A DNA stretch of 64,000 bases from Hippophae tibetana (GCA_037013495.1 CM072809.1:5045001-5109000); one strand, 5' to 3'; counted from the stretch's first letter, positions 22,851-35,016 are shown. Program-made: numbers and translations. The notes: a model not told the origin generated them from the letters alone.

Positions 22851-23418
22851 GAACTGAACCGATTACTTGTAGCTCATGTTAGGCTTCTCTAACAAATCTA
22901 CCAACCAAACCGGGTCATAATAGAATAGACATTTTCTAAACAAGCTTTTCGATGCATAGACAGTAAAATGGTCCTTTAAAATATCTGGAATGGAAATACA
23001 AATTTTGTTAAAGATACAATGAAATAGAAAGGAAAGAGAAGTAAAAGATTTAATGAATCCATAGTAGCACTAAGAAGGAATTTAAAAAAAAAAACTAGGA
23101 CTACATGAAATGTTTACCCTCAAACAATCAGAATTATCTCCGTCAGTCACTTGGGGACTGGATTGAAGGGGATAAATGAACTTTATTCATAAGAAAGCCT
23201 GATAATTTGTACAAGAGAACCGGGAGTAACAAAGAAACAATACTAACTTCAGTCTTTCTGTCCATATGGTTGAGCATAGACTCAGCAGCATAAGAAATAG
23301 TCCTATGCATCCAATCAGTAGTCTTGTATAGAACGTGATTATATGCTCGCAATCAGTAATAAGGAAGCAGGTCACTCAGTCGTATCAGCAACATAGCAGT
23401 ATAACAAGACACCAAAGT
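22851..23418. other. Spacer and probable VTE6 3' UTR
   Basis: No coding similarity seen. The part next to 23419 is presumably the 3' UTR of the minus-strand DUF92 gene. Confidence 0.4.
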
Positions 23419-26400
23419 CTATAAGATAGGTATCCAATTTTGGAGGACAGCTTGCTGCATCAACACTGCCAAAATGCTGCCAATGCATATGTTTATAACA
23501 TTGACAGCATCATTGTTAAGCTGCAAAAACATAACCAAAGATATATAAGTTCAATATCTCAAGAAAGGATTGCGCAGAAATCTACCACAGTATCAACAGA
23601 ATATGTAAATAAATAAATATGCAAGATCTTAAGGTCTATCAGGATATAAAGAAAATACACCTAAAATGGTACAAAACAAGAATAGTCAAATGGTTGCCTA
23701 CCCATCGAAATCCTTCCTTATCTTGAAGTGCAGCACCTATTATGCTCTCACCAAAATTAGCAATTTGGGATGCAACAACACAAATAATTACTTCGGGTGC
23801 ATTTATCTGTTCACATAAACAAAGGAGAAAAAGAAAAAAAGAAAACCTCATTAGTCGTAACTATTCGAGATAAAATTAAAGAATAATTTGAGTAAATTAA
23901 AGAGTGTAAACTCCTTAATTCAAAGAGTAAATCAAAGAGTTGTCATCCTTAATTTAATGAGTAATTCAAAGAGTAAATCTCCTTATATATAACTATAGAA
24001 TTGTAATGAAAAGATATGAAAGAAATAATACAACTTTGAAAGAGCTTTTTTATAAAGACCTTGGCATTTTCAACACCAATTTTCACCATGGTATCAAAGC
24101 AGGAAAATTAACTTGTTTCTGCTTTATTATTATCTTAACATCTTCAATCTTCGAAATGGTTGAAGACATACCGCTAGGATCAAAAGTTAAAAATTCATCG
24201 ATATTTTCTTTCATGAATATGCATGAGGTAGATGTCAACCCAAATCAAAGATTAAGCTTAGTCTTGTTGAATGAGTTTAATTACTTGCCTTGGTCAAGAG
24301 CAGTGTCTCTAGCTCTAGGTGGAAGGTCCAAGTTGAGGTTCATAAATGGAAGCATCGAAGTATCTGATGTTTCCTCACCAACCTATGAAGCTTGGTTTAG
24401 CAAGAATCAGTTGGTTATGTCATGACTCCTAAATTTTATGGAACGTAAATTACTTGAAATATTCAGTTACTCTGAATCTACATACCAACTATGGGAGACG
24501 GTCAAGGAAATGTATGACAGTCAAAACAATACCGCACGAGTTTTTCAATTAAAAAAGGACATCTCAGATCTGCAACAAGATAACAAGCTTTTTGTACAAC
24601 TCTTAGGAAGCATGAAAAGCATGTGGAATGAGTTGGAAATATATCGTTCTCATACAACCAATGTAACTCTGTTATGAAAAAGAGCGGAAGAAGACAAAAT
24701 ATTTCAACTTTTGTCCAGTCTCGATTCAACATATGAAGATATACGATGTCACATATTCATGAATACTAAACTTCCTTCCTTCACCAGTGTATGTGCGACA
24801 ATTCAATTTGAAGAAGTAAGAAGAAAAGTCATGAACAAGAGTACAATGACTAGTGCACTTGAGCCAAGAGCCTATCTAACCAACAAGAGGAAGTACAAAG
24901 GGAAGCATCCAAACTTGAAGTGTCAACATTGTAACTATACAGATCATGTTAAGGACATATGCTGGATTCTACATCCAGAATTAAAGCCTGATTTTATTAC
25001 AGACAAGGGTTTACAGAAAGTGAATCGTATTGCACACCGTGCAAATCATGCTTTTGTCTTGATCCATTCAAGAACTTCACAACGAATCCAATTGAACTCA
25101 TGAATGAGTTTATGTTGTATCTTCAAAGCAAGACAAAATGAGCTGACTGTGTGGATAGCATAGAAGAAGGAAACTCGACAACATTGCTAGGCAAGTTTGC
25201 AGGTTTCTTGGCAGATACAAAACTCATACCACAAGAGAACATGCAAGGTATCATAAAAGCCTTTAAAATTACTCTTAAAATAAATATGTTGCATGATTTT
25301 TGGGTTGTATTCAGGTGTTACAGATCATATGACCAACCATGTGTCAAAGTCTCATAAGTTTGAAAAATTAGCAAATCCTTCTCAAGTTTCAATTGCAAAT
25401 GGTGAGAATGTAAAGGTTTTAAGAAAGGAAAAAATAAAATTAATGTTAGATGAAATCGAGTCGACGGTTTTATATGTGCTTTCCTTTCTCTTCCAACTTC
25501 TGTCTGTAGGAAAAATCACAAATACCTTGAATTGCTTAGCTATTTTTTCTCCTCACAATGTCATTTTTCAGGATTGTGCCACCAAAAAGACGTTTGGTGA
25601 AGGGTTTTACTTAGATGGTCTCTATTACATATCCAAGAGCAATCCCAGAGGGTTTTAAGCCAATTTTAACCCCATCCAAGATAATCAATTGTAGCATCAA
25701 TGTTTAGCTCAACCTTCTCCACTAATTTTGTCAATTTTATTTCCAAACTTAGGAAATAATGCAATTGCATGTGAAACTTACCACTTGTCTAAGGCTACTA
25801 GATTGCCTTTTAATTCTTCCTTGTCTAGGGCTAATAAGTGTTTTGAGCTAGTTCATTTAGATGTATGGGGACCAACTAATGAATCTTTTAATGGTTATAA
25901 GTATTTTGTAATTTTTGTTGATGATTTCTCTCGAGTCACATGGTTGTATCTTTTAAAGTCTAAGAATGAAGTTATGGAAGTATTTAAGGACTTTCATAAC
26001 CTTGTTAAAAATCACTTCTCCATCAGAGCAAGTCTATCTTCGTGAAAAAAATTGTTATTCCTCTGTCGAAACATCATATACTGTGATGTCTTAAAGTGCA
26101 TTTGACACTTTATCAGAGCGATTTCTTGTTCAATTTTTTTTTTCAAACCAAATTTCTTGGCAATGATGAATTAAATCTCTGCTATAGCTTCTACCTACTT
26201 GATGTGGAGGAGTATTGTGGTAAAAGGAAAGGTCCCACATTGAAACCAAGCTCTTGGCGATGATGGATTAAATCTCTCCTGCAGCTTCTACCTACCTGAT
26301 GTGAAGGAGTTTTGTAGTAAAAGAAAGGTCTCACATTGAAACCAAGCTCTTGGCGATGATGGATTAAATCTCTCCTGTAGCTCCTACTTGCCCGATGTGG

Positions 26401-29400
26401 AGGGGAAGTATTGTGGTAAAAGAAAAGGTCTCACATCTCACATTGACAGTATCGTAATCAACATTTTTGTTAGTTTTACCTTTGTTGTCTTGGCTTCTCA
26501 TCAGTTTTAATGACTTCTGTGCAAGCTTAGATCCATAAACCTTATGGATCCAGCTTGAGGGGAAGTATTGAAGATAAAATTAAGGAATAATTTAAGGAGT
26601 AAATCAAGAACCTTAAATCAAGGAGTAATTAAGGAATAAATCAAGGAGTTCTCATCCTTAATTTAAGGAGTAATTCAAGGAGAAAAACAAAGAATCCTTA
26701 ATTCAAGGAGAAAAACAAGGAATCCTTAATTCAAGGAGAAAATCAAGGAGTTATCATCCTTAATTTAAGGAGTAATTCAAGGAGAAAAACAAAGAATCCT
26801 TAATTCAAGAAATCCTTAATTCAAGAAGTAAATCAAGAAATCCTAAATTCAAAGAGTAAATCAAAAAATCCTTAATTCAAATAGTAAATCAAGAAATCCT
26901 TAATTCAAATAGTAAATCAAGAAATCCTTAATTCAAAGAGTAAATCTCCTTATATATAGCTATAGAATTGTAATGAAAAGATATGAAGACCTTTAGGCCT
27001 TGGCCTTTGGCCTTAGCGTTTTCAACACCAATTTTCAATAGTAACCATGTCCAGTGACGGCAAAGTTAGAAAGTTTCTTTTATTGAATAAATGTTAAGAA
27101 AAACATATACTTCACATAGCACTAATAGGTTATGGAGATACCATTTACTCCTGTGATTAGACTAAGGGTTATATTCTCCGGCTCAATGAAGCAAATGATA
27201 TTCATTAGAAATAAAGTTCAAATATCAGATATATTCTACTCAAAAATCTTAATATTGTAGTTGCATTGAAGCCTAAGAATAGTGCATACTATCGAACAAC
27301 TAGGGAGAAAAAGGGTCCACCTTTTGGTTGATTATAGGTAATAAAAATATCTAGTACATGGATGAAAAAAGAAGAAAAAATTCGGAAGAAAATCCATAAG
27401 TTAAAGATATAAACAATTAAATGAAATATAATAGAATACCTGACCCATGATAAAACCAACAAATGCTAGAGAAATTGAGGCTATGAATCCAGCAAAGGTT
27501 CCCTGAATACTAACAGCCCCCTCTGTTCCTATTGGAACTACCTTAAGTGTTGTGACTAAGTACCTGGTCATGGATCATCATTATTGATAACTTGACTTTT
27601 TTGACAAGCTCACATTGAAGCAAGTAAACAGACATTAGGGGAACAAGTGTTCTAAAGTGAAATTATAATAAACCAGTTCCATATAATTGATGCATTGGCC
27701 ATCCAGTCACAAAAAAAAAGGAGATAACAGAAACACTGATTAGGGCTTATAATCTTGAACGTTGCTATTTATGAGATTCATGAATTACCAAGTACATGTT
27801 GTATCAGCATCTTGAAAGGTAAAATTGATTGATTTTTAATAGATTTCAGAGGCTCAAATCCATATGTGTGAGAGAGAGTGTGCGCGTCCACATTTTTTTT
27901 CCTTGGTTTGGGGTGGGGATGTATGATTATGATATTTGCTAAATTAAGAAACCTCAAAAATTTGCTCATACAGAAAGAAAATCCTCAGAAAATATATTTT
28001 TTGGGTACAAGGGAGAAAATACACCTCCTAATTGCTATGAAGGACTCAAGTAAACTGAAACAACAAATTGCATAGGCTAAACTTGTGACTAAGCCAAAAT
28101 ATAACTTAAGAGGAAACAAACACAGTTCTTTCTTAATCTCCAACATACTCCCAGCTGAGCATACAACTTTGAGACTTATCTCCCCTCCTTTTATTAGTCA
28201 TCAATATATATATATATAGAATTCAGCTATGAACTGCGTTTATTTAGATGAAGTGACTAAACTTATGTTAAGGTGATTCAATTTAGAAATTGATGGACAG
28301 ACAGCTAGATTTTTAAACATGTTGTAAAAAGAAAGAATAAACATGTACATGGTATAATCTTTGTAACCAATATTCAATAGTTGATTATAACAGTCACAAT
28401 GGCATCAAATTCAAGTTGCACATCAACAAAATAAAATAAAATTAAGGTATCAAAATTTAAGAGCTCAATCAACACAAGCAGGGATAACAAAGCTTACGTT
28501 GTTTTACCATACGCCTTTCCAATTTCACTTGAGACAGTATCACTCAACTTGGTGCAGAAACTGGCAACAAAGCCTAGCTGCCAAAGCTGATAGAAGGCCT
28601 CTCCTCCCACTCCACATATCGAGAGAAAAGCACAGATACAGCCTGCGGTACTGGAGCCGATAACACTGCTAGGTCCTCTTCTTCCCTTTCTCTTCTCAGC
28701 TACTCCTTGAGCCTCCTTTTGTGCCATTTTGACCTTTGTAGCTGCTGTTCCCTGTCAAGATGTTAAAATTTGAGTCATATAATGTGAAAGACAAATATAT
28801 TGGTGAAAATGTCAATAACTTACCATCTACAATTATTCTGACTCCTTATATCAGAAAATGAAGCATACAAACAACAAATAACTTGGCGCATCTATGAGAA
28901 ATAGAAAAAAGTACAGATTTTCAGGTGCTTGTTTGCTGGTCATTCAAATTGCATGCCAAGAAATTCACAAAAAAAAAAAAAGTTTAGTATTGTCTCAACG
29001 CAACAACTTTGATGAAATGGCTAAATCCCAGCTAACACTAGTAGATAACTAGAATTATTCAGTTATAATTAGCTACAGTTGTATATTAAATGAGTGAAAA
29101 AGTGATAAGCCGTTCAGGACTTACAATATATGGCCAAAAATTATATCCAATTGAATAAAGTCGAGCCAAGACCTGTCAGTATCTGAATATTCAGACAAAA
29201 AAAGCGTTATTATTTGGAGTGTCTGTATGCTTATTAATTGGTTTATGCTCTAAAAGGGGATCTATAATCACCGAAGTATAGTGTGTAAAAAAAAAAAGTT
29301 CCCCCAATTCCTGTTGTTTGCTAAGAAGTTCTCAAAAATCTCGTAACATCACTGATGAAGTTAGCTGCTATGAAAGTACAACCAATGTTCAAAAGCAAAG

Positions 29401-29747
29401 CATCCCACAATCAAATAAACAGTAACTATCAAACAGAACTAATAGCCAGGGAAAAAAAAATTTGAAATATTTTCAATACGAAAAAGAGAGGAAATGCTCA
29501 CAATGACAAAGTAGGTGGCAACGAGAAGGAAACCGGAGGATCCAAAAGCGCGCCAAGTGAGAGTTCCAAGCAAGAAAGCAGCAGCAATGCCCGAGAGAGA
29601 CAATCCAGATACTAAAATAGGAGAACCCAGAACGAAGATCACAATGTTGCTGACCAGGGAAGACTGCCACGTGGGTGGCGATGATTGGATCAAGTTGATT
29701 GCTTCCGATACAGCGCTTTGCAAGTGGGCAGCTTGAAGAGGAGCCAT
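23419..29747 (-). CDS. VTE6: Phytyl-phosphate kinase VTE6-like (DUF92 membrane protein)
   Basis: Five exons with GT-AG borders and consistent phase: 29502-29747, 28498-28751, 27440-27563, 23702-23806 and 23419-23520, giving 276 residues. The protein is a multi-span DUF92/TMEM19 membrane protein: SGIAAAFLLGTLTWRAFG, KMAQKEAQGVAEKRKGRR, ASFCTKLSDTVSSEIGKAYG and ASQIANFGESIIGAALQDKE are hallmark stretches. VTE6 converts phytyl phosphate to phytyl diphosphate in the plastid for tocopherol synthesis from chlorophyll-derived phytol. The ATG at 29747 gives no transit peptide and an in-frame stop lies 30 nt upstream, so either an upstream exon or an altered start exists. The fourth intron boundary pair (23807-27439) encloses a Copia element. 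All exons look open. The related PGR gene is the main alternative, but neighbour order favours VTE6. Confidence 0.85.
23862..24088 (+). repeat. 5' LTR of the intronic Copia derivative
   Basis: About 227 bp. It shares GATAAAATTAA at its start and the block AGTAAATCTCCTTATATATA through CAACACCAATTTTCA at its end with the 3' copy. It contains only a few of the AAGGAGTAAATCAAG-type units that are amplified in the 3' LTR. Confidence 0.75.
24156..25110 (+). pseudogene. Copia gag of the intronic element
   Basis: MVEDIPLGSKVKNSS... opens the frame. LVLLNEFNYLPWSRAVSLAL is a typical gag N-terminus, followed by YQLWETVKEMYDSQNN and a zinc knuckle CQHCNYTDHVKDICW. Stops at about 24423 and 24675 interrupt it. 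Confidence 0.8.
25270..26045 (+). pseudogene. Copia protease and integrase start
   Basis: YSGVTDHMTNH (25310-25345) is a decayed DSGATDHM protease site. FQLLSVGKITNTLNC follows, and then 25728-26045 gives CFELVHLDVWGPTNES (first integrase Asp) and FVIFVDDFSRVTWLYLLKSK. Coding stops within the integrase core. Confidence 0.78.
26143..26440 (+). repeat. Three tandem ~97-bp repeats
   Basis: Three copies of a unit beginning CTTGGCGATGATGGATTAAA and containing GATGTGGAGGAG and TCCCACATTGAAACCAAG, with starts near 26157, 26254 and 26350. They replace the missing pol region of the element. GTCCCACATTG-type sequence is common in short plant LTR elements, so these may be remnants of a nested small element; that is inference. 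Confidence 0.75.
26566..27040 (+). repeat. 3' LTR expanded by an internal minisatellite
   Basis: About 475 bp, more than twice the 5' LTR. The excess is a degenerate tandem array of units like CCTTAATTCAAGGAGTAAAT (roughly 24-27 bp) from about 26580 to 26945. Start and end match the 5' LTR. Confidence 0.78.
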
Positions 29748-29780
29748 CCTCGTCTTGTTTTGGGATTCTCTAAGGCTTTA

Positions 29781-30571
29781 TTTAGTGCGTAAAATTACGG
29801 TTGATCTTGGGAGGAAGGGGGAGACTAGGAGAGGGATGAGTATGGCAACTTTAAGGAAGGAATTGGAGGGGTTTCTACGAAGAACATAGGAGTTGACAAA
29901 ACCAACTCATACTCTTGAATGATTCCATTTCAAATCATGTTTTCTTATTTCAAGATAATTGATTTTATCTTTAAATAAAATAAAAGTCACATTAATAAAT
30001 TTATTTCTCAATGACCATTTAAATATATAAAATAATTAAGATTTAATTTCATAGTTATATATATAAGTTATGTAATTACTTAAAAAAACGATTAAACACT
30101 AACTTACTCACAAATACATACAATGAATTCATTGAAAACCCAAGATACACAAAATTATATATTATTACATTAGAAAAATTTTGCTACACATATCTTTAAA
30201 ATCCTTTCATGTTTTCACATGTAATTTTATTTGTATTATTGTAACACAAATATCCTTAATTTTATATTAATTTTTAATTATAAATTTTACTACTAAATTA
30301 TATAAGCCCAGGAACTTTTTTTCATTTCACAGTACTTTTTCCCCTACAATTAGGGATGTTAATTTACTACTTAAGAATCAAAACCCATAGAAAACAAAAT
30401 CTAATTTTAATATTAGTGATGAATGTAACCGGGTGGGTTGGGAAATCCACCTATCTCCTAAAATCCCTTTTTTAAACTTTTTTTTATATTATAGTTTATT
30501 AAAAAAATATTTTTATTAATAAATTAATATTTTAATTATAAAAATTTAATATTATAATATATAAAACATAA
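29781..30571. other. Upstream region of the VTE6-like gene, then AT-rich spacer
   Basis: 29781-29930 is the likely promoter-proximal or leader region of the minus-strand VTE6-like gene. It contains a same-frame open stretch resembling a transit peptide (see findings). The rest is AT-rich with no gene. Confidence 0.45.
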
Positions 30572-30814
30572 ATTCTTATAATAAGTATTGAAATAATAAT
30601 ATAAATTATATTTAAAATTTATACTCTAAATTTAAAATTATAATATTTAATTATATAATAAATAAATATATTTAAAATTTTATAAGTATTTAATCAAGAT
30701 TTATTTTATAATCATTTATTTAGTAACATAAATCTTGATATCATTAAAAAATCTAAATAAAAATTTCGTCCCATCACAACATCCCTCGTATAACTTTAAG
30801 CCTTTCTTCACTTA
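30572..30814. repeat. Direct repeat R1 (~243 bp)
   Basis: Begins ATTCTTATAATAAGTATTGA and ends TTTCTTCACTTA. It is nearly identical to 31686-31929. The two copies bracket the telomere-repeat element. Confidence 0.85.
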
Positions 30815-30842
30815 CCCCATGTTTAAGCCTTTTTTCACTTAA

Positions 30843-31685
30843 CTTATGTTTAGTTTGAGGGAATGAAATAGAATCAGAATTGATTCCTTTCATTTTGTGT
30901 GTTTGGTTGGACGGAATAGATGGTGGAATGGAATCAGATTACTAAAAGAGAAGGAATCACAATTCTTTTTTTACTCCTTGGTAATCATAATTCTATTCTC
31001 ATCTAAACTTTTTTTCCCAATTTTATCCTAACTTAAAATATAACCTTAAACACAAATCCCGAATTCTCAAACCCAAAATTTCAAAACCCTAAACCCTAAA
31101 TCCAAAATTTCAAAATCCTAAACCCCAAATTCCAAATCCTAAAACCCTAAACCCCAAATCCCTAAACCCTAAACCTTAAAACATAAATCTCAAAACCCTA
31201 AAACATAAATCCCAAAACCCAAAACCCAAAACCCCAAATTCCAAATCCTAAAACCTTAAACCCCAAATCCAAAATTCTAAAACCCTAAACCATTTTTAGA
31301 AAAAATAATAATTTTAACCCTAAACCTTAACCTACAAATATAACCTCAAATCCTAAATCCCTAGACCCTAAATCCCACATCACAAACCTCAAAACTCTAA
31401 ACTCTATTTAGAAAAATAATAATTTTAATAATATATATTTTTTAATTAAGTAATAATTATTTAGAAAAATAATAATTTTAATAATTATTTTGTCTGACGA
31501 AAAAATAGTAATTAAATAATATTATTTAAACTTTACAACATGTAGGGGTATTAAGGTCATTTATAACTTTTTTTTATTTCATTCCAGTAACAAACAAAAC
31601 ACTGTAATCCTGATTCCGAGCTTGATTCTAGTAGTCAAACCAAACAAAATTGTTTACTTTACATTCCGATTCCATTCCGATTCCG
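30843..31685. mobile_element. Telomere-repeat-filled element, copy 1
   Basis: Left arm: TTTAGTTTGAGGGAATGAAA and following, closely matching the left arm of the copy at 38720. Core (about 31072-31410): degenerate AAACCCTAAA arrays. Right arm: ACATGTAGGGGTATTAAGGT to CCGATTCCGATTC, matching the other copy but lacking its last ~35 bp. No coding capacity was seen. Confidence 0.7.
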
Positions 31686-31929
31686 ATTCTTATAATAAGT
31701 ATTGAAATAATAATATAAATTATATTTAAAATTTATACTCTAAATTTAAAATTATAATATTTAATTATATAATAAATAAATATATTTAAAATTTTATATG
31801 TATTTAATCAAGATTTATTTTATCATCATTTATTTAGTAACAGAAACCTTGATATCATTAAAAAATCTAAATATAAATTCCGTCCCATCATCAACATCCC
31901 TCATATAACTTTCAGCCTTTCATCACTTA
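31686..31929. repeat. Direct repeat R2 (~244 bp)
   Basis: Second copy of R1 (30572-30814), offset 1,114 bp, with few substitutions. It starts exactly where copy 1 of the telomere-repeat element loses its right terminus. Confidence 0.85.
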
Positions 31930-32244
31930 TAGGATTTTTTTTTTACTATGATGATTTTTATCTTTAAATAATTTTTTTACCTCTTATCACAAATTTCCTT
32001 ATATTATTTGAGATACTATGACACCTGCAGTCAGTCCTAATATATACTAATTGGTATCGAAAAAAAGGCAAAAAGAAACAAAGAAATTATTTATAGAAAA
32101 GGAACTCGCTACCCGTTGCCGTTTTACCTCCCATCAATCAAACACAGCAAACGGTGCGTGTTGGATCTGGTTTTACTCTGCTTAGTCCTAAGCATCTTAT
32201 CCGCTTCTGTTTTTCTGAAGCTCAACTGAGAGAGGGGAAAAAGA

Positions 32245-35016
32245 ATGGCCATGCTTTCAGCTTCATCGTCTTCACCAATGTTATCATCAACCTCATCTTC
32301 TTCTGCTTCTACAAAATTGTCTTCTTTCAACTATTCTAAAAGCCCATTTGTTGTGTTCTCTGTGGCACTCTCAAAAGAGCCTTACTTTCCAACTACCTTT
32401 GCCACCAGCACTACCAAACTTCTTTGTGGTGAGAACAGAAGAAGGAGGAGCTTCCGAGTTTGTTGCCAGGACCTCTCTTTCGTTCCCATTAACGAACGTT
32501 GGATGTTCAAGGAATCCGAGGTTAACGGTCCTGTATGTCGCACTCAATCCCTCTCTGTATTTATCGCTTCCTGCTAGTAGTGGTCATTGATGGTTTCTCG
32601 AAAAATTGGTTTTTGACCTCGATTATCTACCCATTTAACGAATAGTTAATTTTTATTAGTTTGCTCCGAGTCCTTTTTTTTTTTTTTGGGGGTGAAATTT
32701 AAAGAATTTCCTGGAGTGGGTGTTGAGTTTTGTTAGCTTTCGTTATTACTTTCAAGAACTTCAGGTGTAGGATAAAATTGCATTGATTTCCCTGCTAATC
32801 ATTTGCTTGTTGAACCTGGTAATAGTTTTTATCGATCCAATATATTGCCCAAAGAGTAATTACTTGTCATTTATCCTTACAAAAGTGTTCTTACCCCAAT
32901 GTGATATCTTTTACTCTCGGTTTTTTTATATGACATGCTTATTTACATGGTTTCATTTTTAACCACCTCAAAAAAATGTGTATGTTTTTTACGTCATATT
33001 AAAAAAATACTTGGATTGCATTTTTTTGAACATGCAAAAAACATATATATTTCTTACGTTATACGCGTTATATGAAGAAAAAGAAGAAGAAAGAAACATG
33101 TGTGTACTCCATGGAGGGAGTTAAAAATAAAACGTCATTCTATTGTTAGTTTATTTTAGACTTTAGTTTGGATTTCCCAGTTTTCCATTCTATAATGAAA
33201 TTCCTCCAAGTCATCAACTGTAGTTTGCACGAAATATGCATCCTGGAGATTTATAGTTTTCTATTAATTATCTGGATTCTAGGCTGCAATTACATATTTC
33301 AAAGCATCTGCCGTAGGGACTTTAGCCATATTGTGCCTTTGAGGAATGTTATGAATATACAAGTTTGCACTAACTAATTATAGTGTGTCACGTTTAGGTC
33401 CTTGGCCAGTTACTGTGTTTTGTCATTTGACTCTGATACTTTCAAGATATGCTATCGACATTCTCCTTCAAACTGAGATTTTGCCCCTCCTTCCTTTTGA
33501 CTTGATAATTGTGAATTTTGAAGTGGACCATTTTTCATTTTGTAGGATATTTGGAATAAGACATGGTACCCAAAAGCTGCAGATCATGTGAATACAGATA
33601 AGCCATGGTACATTGTTGATGCCACAGACAAGATTCTTGGTAGACTAGCATCCACGATTTCTGTTCACATCCGTGGGAAGAACCTGGCAACATATACTCC
33701 TAGTGTAGATATGGGAGCTTTTGTTATTGTGGTATGTGTTTTTTATATTCATGAATTTCTTTTCTTTATTATTATGATTGAAATAGCCACCCCCACCTTT
33801 AGTTAAATAAAATTTGTCTGAATTCGGAAGTGCAATTCTCATCTCTCTGTTGGATGAAACATACTTCCTGATTACTTGATTTCCGTTCCTGGGTTTCAGA
33901 TCTTTGTGAAGATGCATCAAGTGAATACAAAAAATATATATCATAGGTACTCTATTTGATTGTCTTGCTATTATATTTATTTGAATGAACACTATGTATC
34001 ACTTCATTAGATATTGACTCAACTATGCCTTTACTATTTGGTTTATATAACATGTCCTGCCTATGATTAGTTGTATATTTTAGATTTTTCTGCTCAAATT
34101 TAAGATAATTAATTATAAATATGTTTGATTTCTAACTATCTTTATTCCATTAAAATTTTATCAGCTCTCATCTGGAATGTTGTTTGTCTTTTGATAAGTT
34201 GATTACTCTTTTCATGTGGTTTAATCTGCAACCTTATTTTCAGCCACATTCAGGTGCTTTGGATTTATCAAACCAATTTTAAAAGGAGGGCTTGGCACCA
34301 AATATGCTCTTTCTTAATTTTTTTCTTTTTAGAAACTCACGTTGGCACTCATAAATCATAATTGTGTAATTCGACCTAAATATGTTTAAGATATGCTTTT
34401 GCAAACTTGTAATCTTTTTTTTCTTTGAATTTTTTAAATGTCTTCTTTGTTTTCACACTATAATATTTGGACTAGGCATATATAAATATATTTTCTTTAT
34501 GTGCATATTACATGTATGTAAATTTGTATGCACATACATATTTGTGTTCTTCAACCGATGGCAGGCCTTAAAAGATTTTACTGCTCTTGAACCCAACAGG
34601 TGAATGCAGAAAAAGTTGCTGTATCTGGCAAGAAAAGGACCCAGAAGCTCTATAGGAGGCATTCGGGGCGACCTGGTGGTATGAAGGTTGAAACATTTGA
34701 TCAGTTACAGAATAGAATCCCAGAAAGAATTATTGAGCATGCTGTTCGTGGTATGCTTCCAAAGGGGAGGGTGAGTTCCTAATTTCTGAGTAGTCCACAC
34801 ATATGTCTAATATATATATGCATGTGTCAGACACAAATGTAATGCACAAAGCTAGTATTATGGGCGTGATTAGGTTGTGATGATTATTGTCTTGTGCAGC
34901 TTGGCAGGCAACTCTTCAACCACCTAAAGGTCTACAGTGGTCCAGATCATCCACATGATGCCCAAAAGCCTGTTGAACTGCCTATAAGGGACAAAAGAAT
35001 ACAGAAGCAAACATAG
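32245..35016 (+). CDS. RPL13: 50S ribosomal protein L13, chloroplastic
   Basis: Four exons, all in frame: 32245-32532, 33546-33731, 34600-34770 and 34900-35016, for 253 residues. The first about 75 residues are Ser/Thr-rich with few acidic residues ([20 protein letters not shown]...), a typical plastid transit peptide. The mature part has [57 protein letters not shown] and [20 protein letters not shown], the core of bacterial-type L13, which helps assemble the large plastid ribosomal subunit. Nuclear loss of this protein is embryo-lethal in Arabidopsis (EMB1473). Length and domain order are normal. It is divergently oriented from the VTE6-like gene and converges on the first TBL gene 322 bp downstream. 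Confidence 0.95.

Larger units (their letters stand above)
23862..27040 (+). mobile_element. Copia derivative in a VTE6-like intron
   Basis: 5' LTR about 23862-24088, primer site 24089-24102 (TGGTATCAAAGCAG), gag, protease and the start of integrase to 26040, then repeats, a polypurine-like tract (GAGGGGAAG) and a 3' LTR at 26566-27040. A perfect 5-bp duplication GTAAC flanks it (23857-23861 and 27041-27045). It sets the ends at TATT...AATA rather than TG...CA. RT and RNase H are gone. It lies antisense to the host gene, wholly inside the intron. Confidence 0.82.

Noticed and set aside
26580..26945. CRISPR-like regularly spaced repeats
   Set aside because: The repeats are degenerate, contiguous without unique spacers, and lie within a plant LTR.
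31072..31410. AAACCCT-type arrays as a true telomere or chromosome end
   Set aside because: The arrays are degenerate, embedded within shared element arms, and flanked on both sides by intact single-copy genes.
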